A stretch of DNA of 64,000 nt from Bacteroidota bacterium (GTDB lineage: Bacteria > Bacteroidota > Bacteroidia > Chitinophagales > Chitinophagaceae): positions 1-64,000 of the forward strand of contig JAFDXE010000020.1 in NCBI GenBank assembly GCA_018268085.1, written 5' to 3'. The notes beneath the pieces were generated by a model. The model saw only the letters and a program-made list of their open reading frames with translations, was not told where the DNA came from and did no database searches. Position numbers and translations under genes: made by a program. This document shows, piece by piece, positions 1 to 7,963 of the stretch. Position 1 is the first letter of the stretch; each line of letters begins with the position of its first letter.

Positions 1-56
1 ACTAACGACTAACGACTAACGACTAACGACTAACGACTAACGACTAACGACTAACA
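1..56. repeat. Heptamer tandem repeat (ACTAACG)n
   Basis: Seven perfect copies of the 7-mer ACTAACG are followed by one variant unit, ACTAACA. The array touches the window edge and may continue outside. It is non-coding and lies about 100 bases upstream of the first gene. A DnaA-box-like TTATTCACA follows at 70-78. The array could vary in length by slippage; no function can be assigned from sequence. Confidence 0.9.
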
Positions 57-158
57 GCCCACAGCTCACTTATTCACATATTCACATTTCTCTTCCCTCC
101 ACAATTTGATAACATATCCCTCCTCAAAATTTCGTAAATTTAGAGAAACTCATTTTTT

Positions 159-632
159 ATGTTATGGAGAAAATTTAACGGTGATGCGATACAGCTCCCC
201 ATAAAGGATGCTGTAGAGCAGGCCATAAAACGGGAAACCGCCCTCGGCTATAAATTGAAAGTGTGCATTGGCACCGACAGCCAGGTAAAAGGACGTGATA
301 CAGAATTTGCTACCGTTATTGTTTTTTTACGGGAAGGCCATGGCGGCTTTATGTTCATTCACAATGAAAAAACACTGGTGAAGTACAGCATCAAAGAAAG
401 AATGCTGGTAGAAGTTGCCAAAAGCATTGAAATTGCTTATGAACTGTGCAACCTGTTTACCCTGTACGATGTAGACATGGAAGTACATGCCGACATCAAC
501 ACCAACCCAAGTTTTAAAAGTAATGAAGCACTGCGGGAAGCCATGGGATATATCCTTGGAATGGGTTTCGCCTTTAAAGCCAAACCGGAAGCTTTTGCCA
601 GCAGCAGTTGCGCCAACAAAATTGTAAACTGA
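159..632 (+). CDS. YkuK-like (DUF458) ribonuclease H-like protein
   Basis: 157 residues, matching the single-domain DUF458/YkuK family, which has an RNase H-like fold and no firmly established biological role. The sequence shows the early GTDSQ motif (38-42), where the Asp is a typical acidic metal ligand of the fold, a central Glu (KERML, about 80) and HADIN (110-114) with a further conserved Asp. No signal peptide or membrane segment is seen. The ATG at 159 is preceded by a TAAATTTA near-match to the Bacteroidota -7 element at 136-143. It is convergent with engB; a 7-bp hairpin at 663-681 lies between the two stops. Nuclease activity is inferred from the fold only. Confidence 0.75.
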   Translation: MLWRKFNGDAIQLPIKDAVEQAIKRETALGYKLKVCIGTDSQVKGRDTEFATVIVFLREGHGGFMFIHNEKTLVKYSIKERMLVEVAKSIEIAYELCNLFTLYDVDMEVHADINTNPSFKSNEALREAMGYILGMGFAFKAKPEAFASSSCANKIVN

Positions 633-662
633 TACAATTTACTGCTCTGCTTCACTGATTGC

Positions 663-681
663 CAGTGTACAACTTACACTG
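663..681. other. Small hairpin between convergent genes
   Basis: CAGTGTA (663-669) and TACACTG (675-681) form a perfect 7-bp stem with a 5-nt loop between the convergent YkuK-like and engB genes. There is no T-run on either side, so it is not a canonical intrinsic terminator. It may protect mRNA 3' ends. Confidence 0.4.
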
Positions 682-779
682 AACGCTATATTCTTCGCTC
701 TTATATAATTCAAACTACGTTTACCCGGAACCGAAAGCCGGCTATCTGATTTGATTCACCTGTTTTCAACAATGCCAAT

Positions 780-1439
780 TTATTTCTTCGCTGCCTTTTC
801 TGCCAGCTCCTCATTTATTTCCTCAATAAAAGCAACCAGCTTGTCTCTCCCCTGCTTTTTAACTGCACTGGTTACAAAATGCCCCGGCAAAAACTGCCAG
901 GTCTTTCGCATAGCGGCCAGGAAATCTTTTACGTTCTTACTTACCACCCGTTGCGTTTCCTTATCCGATTTGGTAAATACAAGGCTGAACGGTATCTGCC
1001 ATTTTTTTAAGTTCTCGAGAAACTCAAGGTCAATTTTTTGTGGCGAATGCCTCGCATCAATCAGTACAAATACCATGGTGAGGTTTTCACGCTTGCGCAA
1101 ATAGTTTTCAATCATCTGCTCCCACCGCCGCCTGCTGCTGATACTCACTTTTGCAAATCCATATCCCGGCAAATCCACCAAAAACCATTTGAACGTATTT
1201 ACCTTTTTCTTGCCTTCTGATTCATCTACGCTGCTTGTAATTTCAAAATGATTGATCAGTTGTGTTTTTCCGGGAGAGCCGGAAGTTTTCGCCAGCTTAT
1301 CAATATTACAAAGCATATTGATCAGCGACGATTTTCCAACATTACTCCTTCCGATAAATGCATATTCGGGTTTGTCGGGCAAAGGGCATTTTTCAAAACC
1401 CGGACTACTAACGAGGTACACTGCATTTTTGATACTCAT
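780..1439 (-). CDS. engB: Ribosome biogenesis GTPase EngB (YihA/YsxC)
   Basis: 219-residue TrmE-Era-EngA-like GTPase needed for late large-subunit ribosome assembly in bacteria studied. Visible motifs are G1 GRSNVGKSS (30-38), a G2 threonine in GKTQ (about 59), G3 DLPGYG (89-94), G4 TKSD (156-159) and a G5-like TSA near 190. An insertion of Lys, Glu and Ser residues lies near 70-82, between G2 and G3. Length is near the family norm of about 200. The ATG at 1439 fits: a Bacteroidota -7 box (TATTTTTG, 1467-1460 on the minus strand) lies about 20 nt upstream. It is divergent from the menaquinone methyltransferase gene, with about 100 bp shared between them. Confidence 0.96.
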   Translation of the reverse strand: MSIKNAVYLVSSPGFEKCPLPDKPEYAFIGRSNVGKSSLINMLCNIDKLAKTSGSPGKTQLINHFEITSSVDESEGKKKVNTFKWFLVDLPGYGFAKVSISSRRRWEQMIENYLRKRENLTMVFVLIDARHSPQKIDLEFLENLKKWQIPFSLVFTKSDKETQRVVSKNVKDFLAAMRKTWQFLPGHFVTSAVKKQGRDKLVAFIEEINEELAEKAAKK

Positions 1440-1459
1440 GAGACTTATTAATTAATTCA

Positions 1460-1467
1460 CAAAAATA
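1460..1467 (-). promoter_or_regulatory. -7 promoter element of engB
   Basis: On the minus strand this reads TATTTTTG, a perfect TAnnTTTG Bacteroidota -7 box, about 20 nt before the engB ATG. A TTG lies only 13 nt upstream, so no well-spaced -33 element is evident. Confidence 0.55.
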
Positions 1468-1521
1468 CTCTTTCTATAACCAATGCATTCATGAACCCGA
1501 AAACCAAAACTTCAAACTGCT

Positions 1522-1529
1522 TATCTTTG
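1522..1529 (+). promoter_or_regulatory. -7 promoter element that fixes the ubiE/menG start
   Basis: TATCTTTG matches TAnnTTTG exactly and ends 9 nt before the ATG at 1539. A transcript starting about 7 nt downstream would have almost no leader and could not include an upstream ATG at 1491. This supports 1539 as the true start. No clear TTG -33 element is visible. Confidence 0.6.
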
Positions 1530-1538
1530 CAAACCTAT

Positions 1539-2282
1539 ATGACAGAATTTGCACATGATACGGTAGTTCCCTATAAAGACTCGGGTTTGAGTAAGAAAGA
1601 ACAGGTGGCCGGGATGTTTGATGATATTGCAGACAGGTACGATTTTCTGAACCGCTTCCTGAGTGCAGGTATCGATATCAGGTGGCGTAAAAAGGCAATC
1701 GCTTATTTGAAAAACGATCATCCAAAAAAAATACTGGATGTGGCTACAGGAACTGCAGATGTGGCGATCATGTCGGCAGCCATTTTGAAACCGGAAAAGA
1801 TCATAGGCATCGACATCAGCGAAGGCATGCTGGAAATAGGCAAAAAGAAAATTGAAAAATCAGGTTTATCCAATACCATAGAACTGGCGAAGGGTGATAG
1901 TGAAGCAATAAATTTTGAAGAAAATACGTTTGATGCTGTGACCGTGGCTTTTGGCGTGAGAAATTTTCAACACCTGGAAAAAGGACTCACAGAAATAAGG
2001 CGGGTACTGAAACCGGGCGGCAAATTAATTGTTCTTGAATTCAGTAAACCAAGCATGCCTTTTGTAAGTTTATTTTACCAGTTTTATATGAAGATGGTAA
2101 CGCCAAACATGGGCAAACTTTTTTCGAAAAACCGCAGTGCATATAAATATTTGGATGAATCAATAAAAAAATTCCCTGAAGGAAAAAATTTTACTAAAAT
2201 TCTTGATAACATCGGTTTTAAAAAAACATTCAGCAAAGCGCTGAGTTTAGGAATATGCACAATCTATTGCGGAGTAAAATAA
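1539..2282 (+). CDS. ubiE: Demethylmenaquinone methyltransferase (UbiE/MenG)
   Basis: Class I SAM-dependent C-methyltransferase that performs the last step of menaquinone synthesis. From the chosen ATG it is 247 residues, the usual family length. Signatures are the SAM-binding DVATGTADVA motif, the acidic GIDISEGML strand-2 end, and NTFDAVTVAFGVRNF, the characteristic UbiE/MenG block. An in-frame ATG at 1491 would add 16 residues, but a -7 promoter box (1522-1529) lies inside that extension. The stop overlaps porT by 28 bp, so the two are probably co-transcribed. Bacteroidota generally use menaquinone only, which favours MenG activity over ubiquinone synthesis (family knowledge). Confidence 0.93.
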   Translation: MTEFAHDTVVPYKDSGLSKKEQVAGMFDDIADRYDFLNRFLSAGIDIRWRKKAIAYLKNDHPKKILDVATGTADVAIMSAAILKPEKIIGIDISEGMLEIGKKKIEKSGLSNTIELAKGDSEAINFEENTFDAVTVAFGVRNFQHLEKGLTEIRRVLKPGGKLIVLEFSKPSMPFVSLFYQFYMKMVTPNMGKLFSKNRSAYKYLDESIKKFPEGKNFTKILDNIGFKKTFSKALSLGICTIYCGVK

Positions 2283-2992
2283 TTTATCTTTTAGCGGTCA
2301 TCCTGCTTCCTTCAGTTGCGTTTTCACAAATGGGTGGAGACTTCGAACTCAATCTTCCGGATCACGATGAGAAAAAATTTCATTTCGGTATCAATGTTGG
2401 TATCAACCGCTCCCATTATCATTTCAGTTTTAATCCAAGGTACATTAGTCCACTCAACGATAGTATTTCAAGAGTGGAAAGCATTAACAGCACCGGTATA
2501 AACCTGGCCTGGCTCGTAAACATGCGCCTCGGTGAACATTTCGATTTAAGAACATTTCCACTGGATCTTGTATTCACCGAAAAAGCATTTGAATACCGGC
2601 TTGCCAAACCCGATCCTTTCCAGGATGAAGACAGCAGCACCATCAAAAAAATTCAAGGCATCACACTTGCATTGCCGGTACAGATAAAATTCAGCAGCGA
2701 CCGCATCAAAAACTTTAAAGTGTACATGATGGCCGGAGGTAAAGTAGAATATGATTTTGCTGCAAACGCCGGTAAGAAAAATGAAAAATTAATCAAGCTC
2801 AGTAAAATAGATTACGGCATCGAAGCCGGCATCGGCTTTCATTTCTACTTTGATGTATTTGTACTTACCCCGGAGTTGAAACTGGGCTGGGGACTAAAAA
2901 ATGTACACGTAAAAGATGAAGCCATTAAATACTCCAATATCATCGACCAGGTAAATTCCCGTACATTAACGCTTTCACTAACGGTAGAATAA
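2255..2992 (+). CDS. porT: PorT-family outer-membrane beta-barrel protein (T9SS assembly)
   Basis: 245 residues with an N-terminal signal peptide (hydrophobic stretch ending VAFSQ, about 25) and a chain of amphipathic beta strands rich in Gly and aromatic residues. It ends with alternating hydrophobic residues (LTLSLTVE), as in barrel proteins. Overall pattern and size fit PorT/SprT, a component required for type IX secretion in Porphyromonas and Flavobacterium. The ATG lies inside the end of ubiE (28-bp overlap), implying translational coupling. A ubiE-porT pairing is, as I recall, common in this phylum. Three T9SS cargo genes in the window make a functional T9SS plausible. Assignment rests on family resemblance and context. 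Confidence 0.8.
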   Translation: MHNLLRSKIIYLLAVILLPSVAFSQMGGDFELNLPDHDEKKFHFGINVGINRSHYHFSFNPRYISPLNDSISRVESINSTGINLAWLVNMRLGEHFDLRTFPLDLVFTEKAFEYRLAKPDPFQDEDSSTIKKIQGITLALPVQIKFSSDRIKNFKVYMMAGGKVEYDFAANAGKKNEKLIKLSKIDYGIEAGIGFHFYFDVFVLTPELKLGWGLKNVHVKDEAIKYSNIIDQVNSRTLTLSLTVE

Positions 2993-3022
2993 ACGAAAAG
3001 TACATCCGGGATTGATCACCGG

Positions 3023-4735
3023 TTAAAAATCATACGCCTTTTTGTACATATTGATGCGCACGCCCGCGCTGATGAATGTTGTATTTTGATCTGCCGCAGG
3101 CGTAGCGGAATACTTCGCATTTCTTTGCTGAAAAGTAAGTTCAAAGAAAACATTTTGTTTGATCTCGTACGATACTTCCAGCAATGCATTTAATACGGTA
3201 AGTTTATTGCCACTGCCAACATTAAATCCATTTTCAAAAGACCTCGTGGTATAATTCCTGAAAATATCACCTCCGTAATTAACGCCGTTCAAATCCAATC
3301 CTTTGTAGTAGTAGATCATTCTCGCATTTACATACAGCTTTTTCATTGGCTGGTATTTAATAATTCCAATGAATTCCTGGAAATTAGATCCAAGCGGATG
3401 CGCCAGCGGCTGATTGTAATGCGTATAATTGGCTACAGTATCATAATGAGAATAAGTAAACGGACGAACCCTGTTCATCTCTAATTGAATATCGAGGTTC
3501 TTCAATCCAAATGCATCCACATATTTAACACCGGCCTGAATACCGAACTTGTTTACCCAGTTGGTGGGATCATTTTTCAGTTTAGATAAAATAAATTCGT
3601 CCAGCATCAATTGACCATACAATTGAAAACGATGGGCAATATTTGCTTTAACATCAAACCCGGCCAACGCGTTATCCGGGCTGCCAATGGTTCCTTCCAC
3701 ATGCCGGTAAAATATAATTGGGTTTAAGTAACCAAATTCAAAGTGATTTCTTCTGCCAAATACCACACCTTCAAACAAACCGATATTAAGCCATTTGGTA
3801 ACGTTCATGCTTAGGTGATGCATGGCAGCGTACTTTTTTGTTAGCAGCGTATCGGCTGTTCTTGTAAACTGTGGTTCCAGTTCCATAAATAAATTCTGGT
3901 AATTCAGCTTCCAGATCTTAGTATTGAGCTTAAGGAACAAATAACTGTTTCCCCAATCACTCAGGAACAAACTGCGGTATCCATTGCCAATAAAATTCTT
4001 ATCATAGCCAAATTGCAGATCAATGTATTTAGCAACATTGAAACTGATATATCCTCTTCCGTCAAAATAATCCTGCTGATCTTTACGATTCTTAAACGGT
4101 TTATAAAACCCAACACCAGGCACTGCCCTGCTGCTCACTACATAATCATTGTAAAAAGACGGTCCCCGTTCCTGGTTATCGATAATGGTGGTAGAAAAAC
4201 CAACCTTTCTTGCAATCATTCCTCGCAATGTAAGCCCCCTGCTGCTCAGGAAACGCATGGTACTGGTATCAGATTCTTTTCCAACACTAACCTGGAACAC
4301 CGGGTTGATCGCCAGGAAAAAATCTTTTGTATTTACTTCAAACAAATTGGCCTGTGTGCGGTAAAATGTTTTGAACCAGGGAAGTTTGCTTTTGAATTCA
4401 TCGTGCTGCCCCGTTACCCATTCACTGTTATTCATCAGCAAACTCTGCATGTTGTATTGATCTACTTTGGATAAGCTGATCGCTGATTTTCCTTTGCCCG
4501 GATTAACCAAACCCTTTGCAACGCTGTCAATGTATTCGGCTTCCTGCACAATGTACCTGCGGTTATACGGTTTGAGTGATGAAAAATTCAGGTCCGTATT
4601 TTTTTGTTGTTTGATCTCCAGCCGATCAATGAACTGATTCTCCTTAGATCCCTGGTTAAGATAAGTTGACTGTGCACTCACAGTAACAGGTAAAACAAAA
4701 GCAATAAGTTTGATAAAGGTTTTGATAATTTGCAT
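3023..4735 (-). CDS. RemB/Wzi-like outer-membrane beta-barrel protein
   Basis: 570 residues from the ATG at 4735, which begins a clean signal peptide (MQIIKTFIKLIAFVLPVTVSAQ). An upstream in-frame start at 4798 would put 21 extra residues before it and overlap dihydroorotase, so 4735 is preferred. The mature part is a long series of beta strands. Recognisable blocks are GNGYRSLFLSDWGNSYLFLKL, LNIGLFEGVVFGRR, and GYLNPIIFYRHVEGTIGSPDNALAGF, which resemble Bacteroidota gliding protein RemB and the Wzi-type capsule-assembly barrel. A role in surface polysaccharide or adhesin handling is inferred. It is divergent from pyrC with only 33 bp between starts. Confidence 0.65.
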   Translation of the reverse strand: MQIIKTFIKLIAFVLPVTVSAQSTYLNQGSKENQFIDRLEIKQQKNTDLNFSSLKPYNRRYIVQEAEYIDSVAKGLVNPGKGKSAISLSKVDQYNMQSLLMNNSEWVTGQHDEFKSKLPWFKTFYRTQANLFEVNTKDFFLAINPVFQVSVGKESDTSTMRFLSSRGLTLRGMIARKVGFSTTIIDNQERGPSFYNDYVVSSRAVPGVGFYKPFKNRKDQQDYFDGRGYISFNVAKYIDLQFGYDKNFIGNGYRSLFLSDWGNSYLFLKLNTKIWKLNYQNLFMELEPQFTRTADTLLTKKYAAMHHLSMNVTKWLNIGLFEGVVFGRRNHFEFGYLNPIIFYRHVEGTIGSPDNALAGFDVKANIAHRFQLYGQLMLDEFILSKLKNDPTNWVNKFGIQAGVKYVDAFGLKNLDIQLEMNRVRPFTYSHYDTVANYTHYNQPLAHPLGSNFQEFIGIIKYQPMKKLYVNARMIYYYKGLDLNGVNYGGDIFRNYTTRSFENGFNVGSGNKLTVLNALLEVSYEIKQNVFFELTFQQRNAKYSATPAADQNTTFISAGVRINMYKKAYDF

Positions 4736-4768
4736 CGGGATTTGATTTAAGAATCTTAAATTCAAGAT

Positions 4769-6112
4769 ATGCAAAAATATATTTTTAAAGACATACATGT
4801 TGTAAATGAAGGAAAAATACAGTGCATGGATGTTTTATTAAAAAATGAAAGAATTGAAAAGATCGGAACAAACATCAGTGAAAAAGGAAATGTGGTTGAA
4901 ATAAACGGGAATGGCAAACATCTCTTTCCGGGTGTGATAGACGACCAGGTTCATTTCAGGGAACCGGGTTTAACGCACAAAGCAACCATTCACTCTGAAA
5001 GCAGGGCCGCTGTAGCGGGAGGCACCACCAGTTTTATGGAAATGCCCAATACCATTCCCAACGCACTTACAATTGAGTTGCTCGAAAACAAATACGCCAT
5101 CGCTGCGGAATCATCGCTTGCGAATTATTCTTTTTTCATGGGCGTGAGCAACGACAATGCATCAGAAGCACTAAAAGTAAACGAACGTAAAAATGAAATT
5201 TGCGGAATAAAAATTTTCATGGGCAGCAGTACCGGCAATATGCTCGTAGATAATCATTCTACACTCAACAGGCTGTTCAGTGAAAGCGAGATACTCATTG
5301 CCACCCATTGCGAAGACGAACGGATCATTCGTAAAAATTATGATGCACTGAAAAAAATAAAACCGGAATTATCTCCGGCTGACCATCCGCTTATTCGCAA
5401 TGAAGAAGCCTGTTATGAATCTTCGTTGATTGCAGTTCAGTTTGCAAAAAAACACAACAGTCGTTTACACATCCTGCACATCAGCACAGAAAAAGAATTA
5501 CAGTTGTTTGGCAATATGTTGCCGTTACAAGATAAAAGGATCACGTCCGAAGTTTGCGTTCATCATTTGCATTTTACTGCAGATGATTATGCACAACTCG
5601 GGTATAAAATAAAATGCAATCCTGCCATCAAAGCGCCATCCAACAAAGCTGCTTTGTGGCAGGCGCTCCTCGACGACCGGCTGGATGTAATTGCCACCGA
5701 TCATGCACCACATTTACCCGGTGAAAAAGAACCACCGTATGAACATGCACATGCCGGTTTACCATTGGTACAACATTCTTTGATGCTGATGTTATACTAT
5801 CATTCGCTTGGAAAAATTTCGCTTGAAAAAATTGCAGAGAAAATGAGTCATGCTGTTGCCACCTGTTTCCAAATTGCCGACCGGGGATTTATACGGGAAG
5901 GATATTTTGCAGACCTGGCGGTGGTTGACCTGGCAAGACCGTACCGGGTGGAGCCCGAAAATATTTTATACAAGTGCGGATGGAGCCCTTTGATGCATTT
6001 TAATTTCCCCTCTTCAGTAGTACAAACTTTTATAAATGGGAACATGGTTTATGAAAACGGTGTTATTCATGAATCTAATGTGGGTAAACGTTTATTATTT
6101 AACCGGCAATAG
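4769..6112 (+). CDS. pyrC: Dihydroorotase (class I-like)
   Basis: 447-residue amidohydrolase that interconverts carbamoyl-aspartate and dihydroorotate in pyrimidine synthesis. Seen: the substrate loop VHFREPG (61-67), GIKIFMG with the Lys usually carboxylated (148), THCED (179-183, His180), LHILHIST (His234/237) and the catalytic Asp in ATDHAPH (311). The N-terminal metal motif reads D-Q-V-H instead of D-x-H-x-H, so the first zinc His is Gln60. I believe this Gln is common in Bacteroidota homologues, so the enzyme is probably still active. Followed 6 bp later by a MutS-like gene in the same direction, suggesting an operon. Confidence 0.93.
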   Translation: MQKYIFKDIHVVNEGKIQCMDVLLKNERIEKIGTNISEKGNVVEINGNGKHLFPGVIDDQVHFREPGLTHKATIHSESRAAVAGGTTSFMEMPNTIPNALTIELLENKYAIAAESSLANYSFFMGVSNDNASEALKVNERKNEICGIKIFMGSSTGNMLVDNHSTLNRLFSESEILIATHCEDERIIRKNYDALKKIKPELSPADHPLIRNEEACYESSLIAVQFAKKHNSRLHILHISTEKELQLFGNMLPLQDKRITSEVCVHHLHFTADDYAQLGYKIKCNPAIKAPSNKAALWQALLDDRLDVIATDHAPHLPGEKEPPYEHAHAGLPLVQHSLMLMLYYHSLGKISLEKIAEKMSHAVATCFQIADRGFIREGYFADLAVVDLARPYRVEPENILYKCGWSPLMHFNFPSSVVQTFINGNMVYENGVIHESNVGKRLLFNRQ

Positions 6113-6118
6113 CACCGT

Positions 6119-7435
6119 ATGGAAATTGATAAAACAACACTGAATGATCTTTCCATTTTCAACAGCGAGGAAGAATTTTCTGTTTTCAGTAAGCTGAATT
6201 ATACGGTCACCAGCAATGGCAAAGACCAGTTGATCCGGAATTTGTCACGCCCGCTCCCTTCTATTGAAGCCATAAAGGGAATTCAACAAACCCTTCAGCA
6301 GATTTTACTACAGGAAAAAGACTGGCCGGGCCAGATCAGCAACGGAACAATTAAAGTGGTAGAAACCTTTTATGAATCTACCATTGATCCTCTACCCGAG
6401 ACCGTTACCCAGTTAACAACCTATAGTTATAAACTATTGCATGGCCCCGATTATTCACTGGTAAAATATTCAGCCATTCATTGTTTTGATTTTATCAAAG
6501 GCATGCAGTTACTGGTAAAACATTTCCTTCACAATGAAACCGCAACACCTTTAAAAATATTGCTGGAAGAAGCGAAGCAGATCATTAACAAGGAACAATT
6601 TTCAGTAGTTGAAAAACACAATGCTTCCGCTGAATTAACAGTGGCCGATAATTTACAGTTTGCCCGTTTTCTCCGGTTCAGTTTTAAAGTGAACATGCTG
6701 CGGTTATTGCAGATACATGCACAACTGGATGCCTGGTATGCGATGGCGCTGGCGGTACGAAAACATCGCCTGGTATTTCCACGCATACAGGAATCGGCGC
6801 AGCCTTTCATTGAAATAAAGGGGCTCTATCATATTCTCCTGCAGCAACCTGTAGCCTACGATGTGCAATTGAACCGGGATACTAATTTCTTATTTTTAAC
6901 CGGTGCGAATATGGCAGGCAAGAGTACATTCATCAAATCGGTGGGCACAGCGGTATTCCTGGCACATATTGGAATGGGTGTTCCGGCAAAAGAAATGCAA
7001 TTGAGTTTGTTTGATGGCGTGCTCAGCAATATCAACGTGATGGACAATATTGCCAAAGGTGAAAGTTATTTCTACAACGAGATACAACGCATCAAAGCCA
7101 CCATTCAAAAAGTAAACGACGGAAGAAAATGGCTGATCCTCATTGATGAATTGTTTAAAGGAACCAATATACAGGATGCAATGAAATGCAGTACGGCCGT
7201 GATTGAAGGCTTATTAAAAATCAAAAATTCTATTTTCATTTTATCTACGCATCTCTATGAAATTGGTGAGGGATTAAAAGTTCATTCCAATATTCATTTC
7301 AATTATTTTGAAACCAGTGTAGTAAATGATCAACTGCAATTCAACTACCAGTTAAAAGATGGCATCAGCAATGATCGGTTTGGTTATTTGATATTGAAGA
7401 AAGAAGGAGTGGTGAAGATGTTGGAGGAGTTGTGA
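6119..7435 (+). CDS. Short MutS-family ATPase lacking the mismatch-recognition domain
   Basis: 438 residues, about half the length of MutS. The C-terminal ABC-type ATPase is complete: Walker A TGANMAGKST (261-270), the MutS-specific N-2 region with GESYFYNEI (314-322), Walker B LILIDEL (339-345), and the His switch in STHLYE (about 378). The N-terminal 250 residues look like the helical core/clamp region. The mismatch-binding domain with its Phe-x-Glu wedge is absent. Family knowledge: such short MutS relatives are common in Bacteroidota, and canonical mismatch repair cannot be assumed. DNA-structure binding is the best inference. It starts 6 bp after pyrC. Confidence 0.85.
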   Translation: MEIDKTTLNDLSIFNSEEEFSVFSKLNYTVTSNGKDQLIRNLSRPLPSIEAIKGIQQTLQQILLQEKDWPGQISNGTIKVVETFYESTIDPLPETVTQLTTYSYKLLHGPDYSLVKYSAIHCFDFIKGMQLLVKHFLHNETATPLKILLEEAKQIINKEQFSVVEKHNASAELTVADNLQFARFLRFSFKVNMLRLLQIHAQLDAWYAMALAVRKHRLVFPRIQESAQPFIEIKGLYHILLQQPVAYDVQLNRDTNFLFLTGANMAGKSTFIKSVGTAVFLAHIGMGVPAKEMQLSLFDGVLSNINVMDNIAKGESYFYNEIQRIKATIQKVNDGRKWLILIDELFKGTNIQDAMKCSTAVIEGLLKIKNSIFILSTHLYEIGEGLKVHSNIHFNYFETSVVNDQLQFNYQLKDGISNDRFGYLILKKEGVVKMLEEL

Positions 7436-7550
7436 GTGATGATTTTTAATGTAATGCCGGTGGCAGCTAGCGAAATTTACAAGGCTGTATAGCTCTCTTA
7501 CGCTGTGGTTCATGCCTCACGAAACACAAAGATCCAATAAAATTTAAACA

Positions 7551-7910
7551 ATGGTTATCAGATGTTGTATCATGTTAACAGTTATTTTTTTATTGTTGGG
7601 ATGTCAGAAAAATAACGAATCAAAATCGCTGGAAAGAGATGCAGAAAATGCCAGTCACGTTTATTGCGATTGCATCCAAAAAAATATTTTTAAGTATAAG
7701 TATATAGAAGACTTGTATGTACACTGTAATATGAAAATTTCAAAACAATTTAGGTTATATAAATACCAATACGATTACGACAAACTTGATGAGATTAGAA
7801 AATTAAATCCAAAATTGTATGATAGTATAGAAAAATTTACCGCTTATTTATTTAATAAAGCAGATAGTTGTTCCCGCTTGCCTATATTAAAATATCCAAG
7901 GAGATTCTGA
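7551..7910 (+). CDS. Hypothetical small lipoprotein
   Basis: 119 residues. An N-terminal hydrophobic stretch ends in a lipobox, FLLLGC, with the lipidated Cys near residue 18. The mature part is polar, Lys/Tyr/Asp rich, with Cys pairs (VYCDC, VHC, DSC) that could form disulphides. I do not recognise the family. Codon use is more AT-rich than the flanking genes, and the stop is only 31 bp from the right end of the IS110 element. The gene may be accessory or recently acquired, but its reading frame is intact. Confidence 0.6.
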   Translation: MVIRCCIMLTVIFLLLGCQKNNESKSLERDAENASHVYCDCIQKNIFKYKYIEDLYVHCNMKISKQFRLYKYQYDYDKLDEIRKLNPKLYDSIEKFTAYLFNKADSCSRLPILKYPRRF

Positions 7911-7933
7911 CCCGCAATTTTATTTTACCCCTC

Positions 7934-7947
7934 CTGGCGCATTCTAT
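7934..7947 (-). other. IS110 element right end with core and right target half-site
   Basis: On the minus strand (recombinase sense) this reads ATAGAA-TG-CGCCAG. ATAGAA (7947-7942) is the element's terminal donor half, TG (7941-7940) is the core, and CGCCAG (7939-7934) is the genomic right target half. ATAGAATG recurs in the second bridge-RNA loop (9048-9041). The complement of TGCGCCAG recurs in the first loop (9099-9092). Confidence 0.75.
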
Positions 7948-7963
7948 GACAAAATCCAAATAA

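Noticed and set aside
70..78. TTATTCACA as evidence of a replication origin at the window start
   Set aside because: A single box is expected by chance in a window of this size, and no cluster or origin-linked gene is next to it.
1491..1538. 16-residue N-terminal extension of UbiE from the ATG at 1491
   Set aside because: A -7 promoter box lies inside it and the extension has no family similarity; the ATG at 1539 is the better start.
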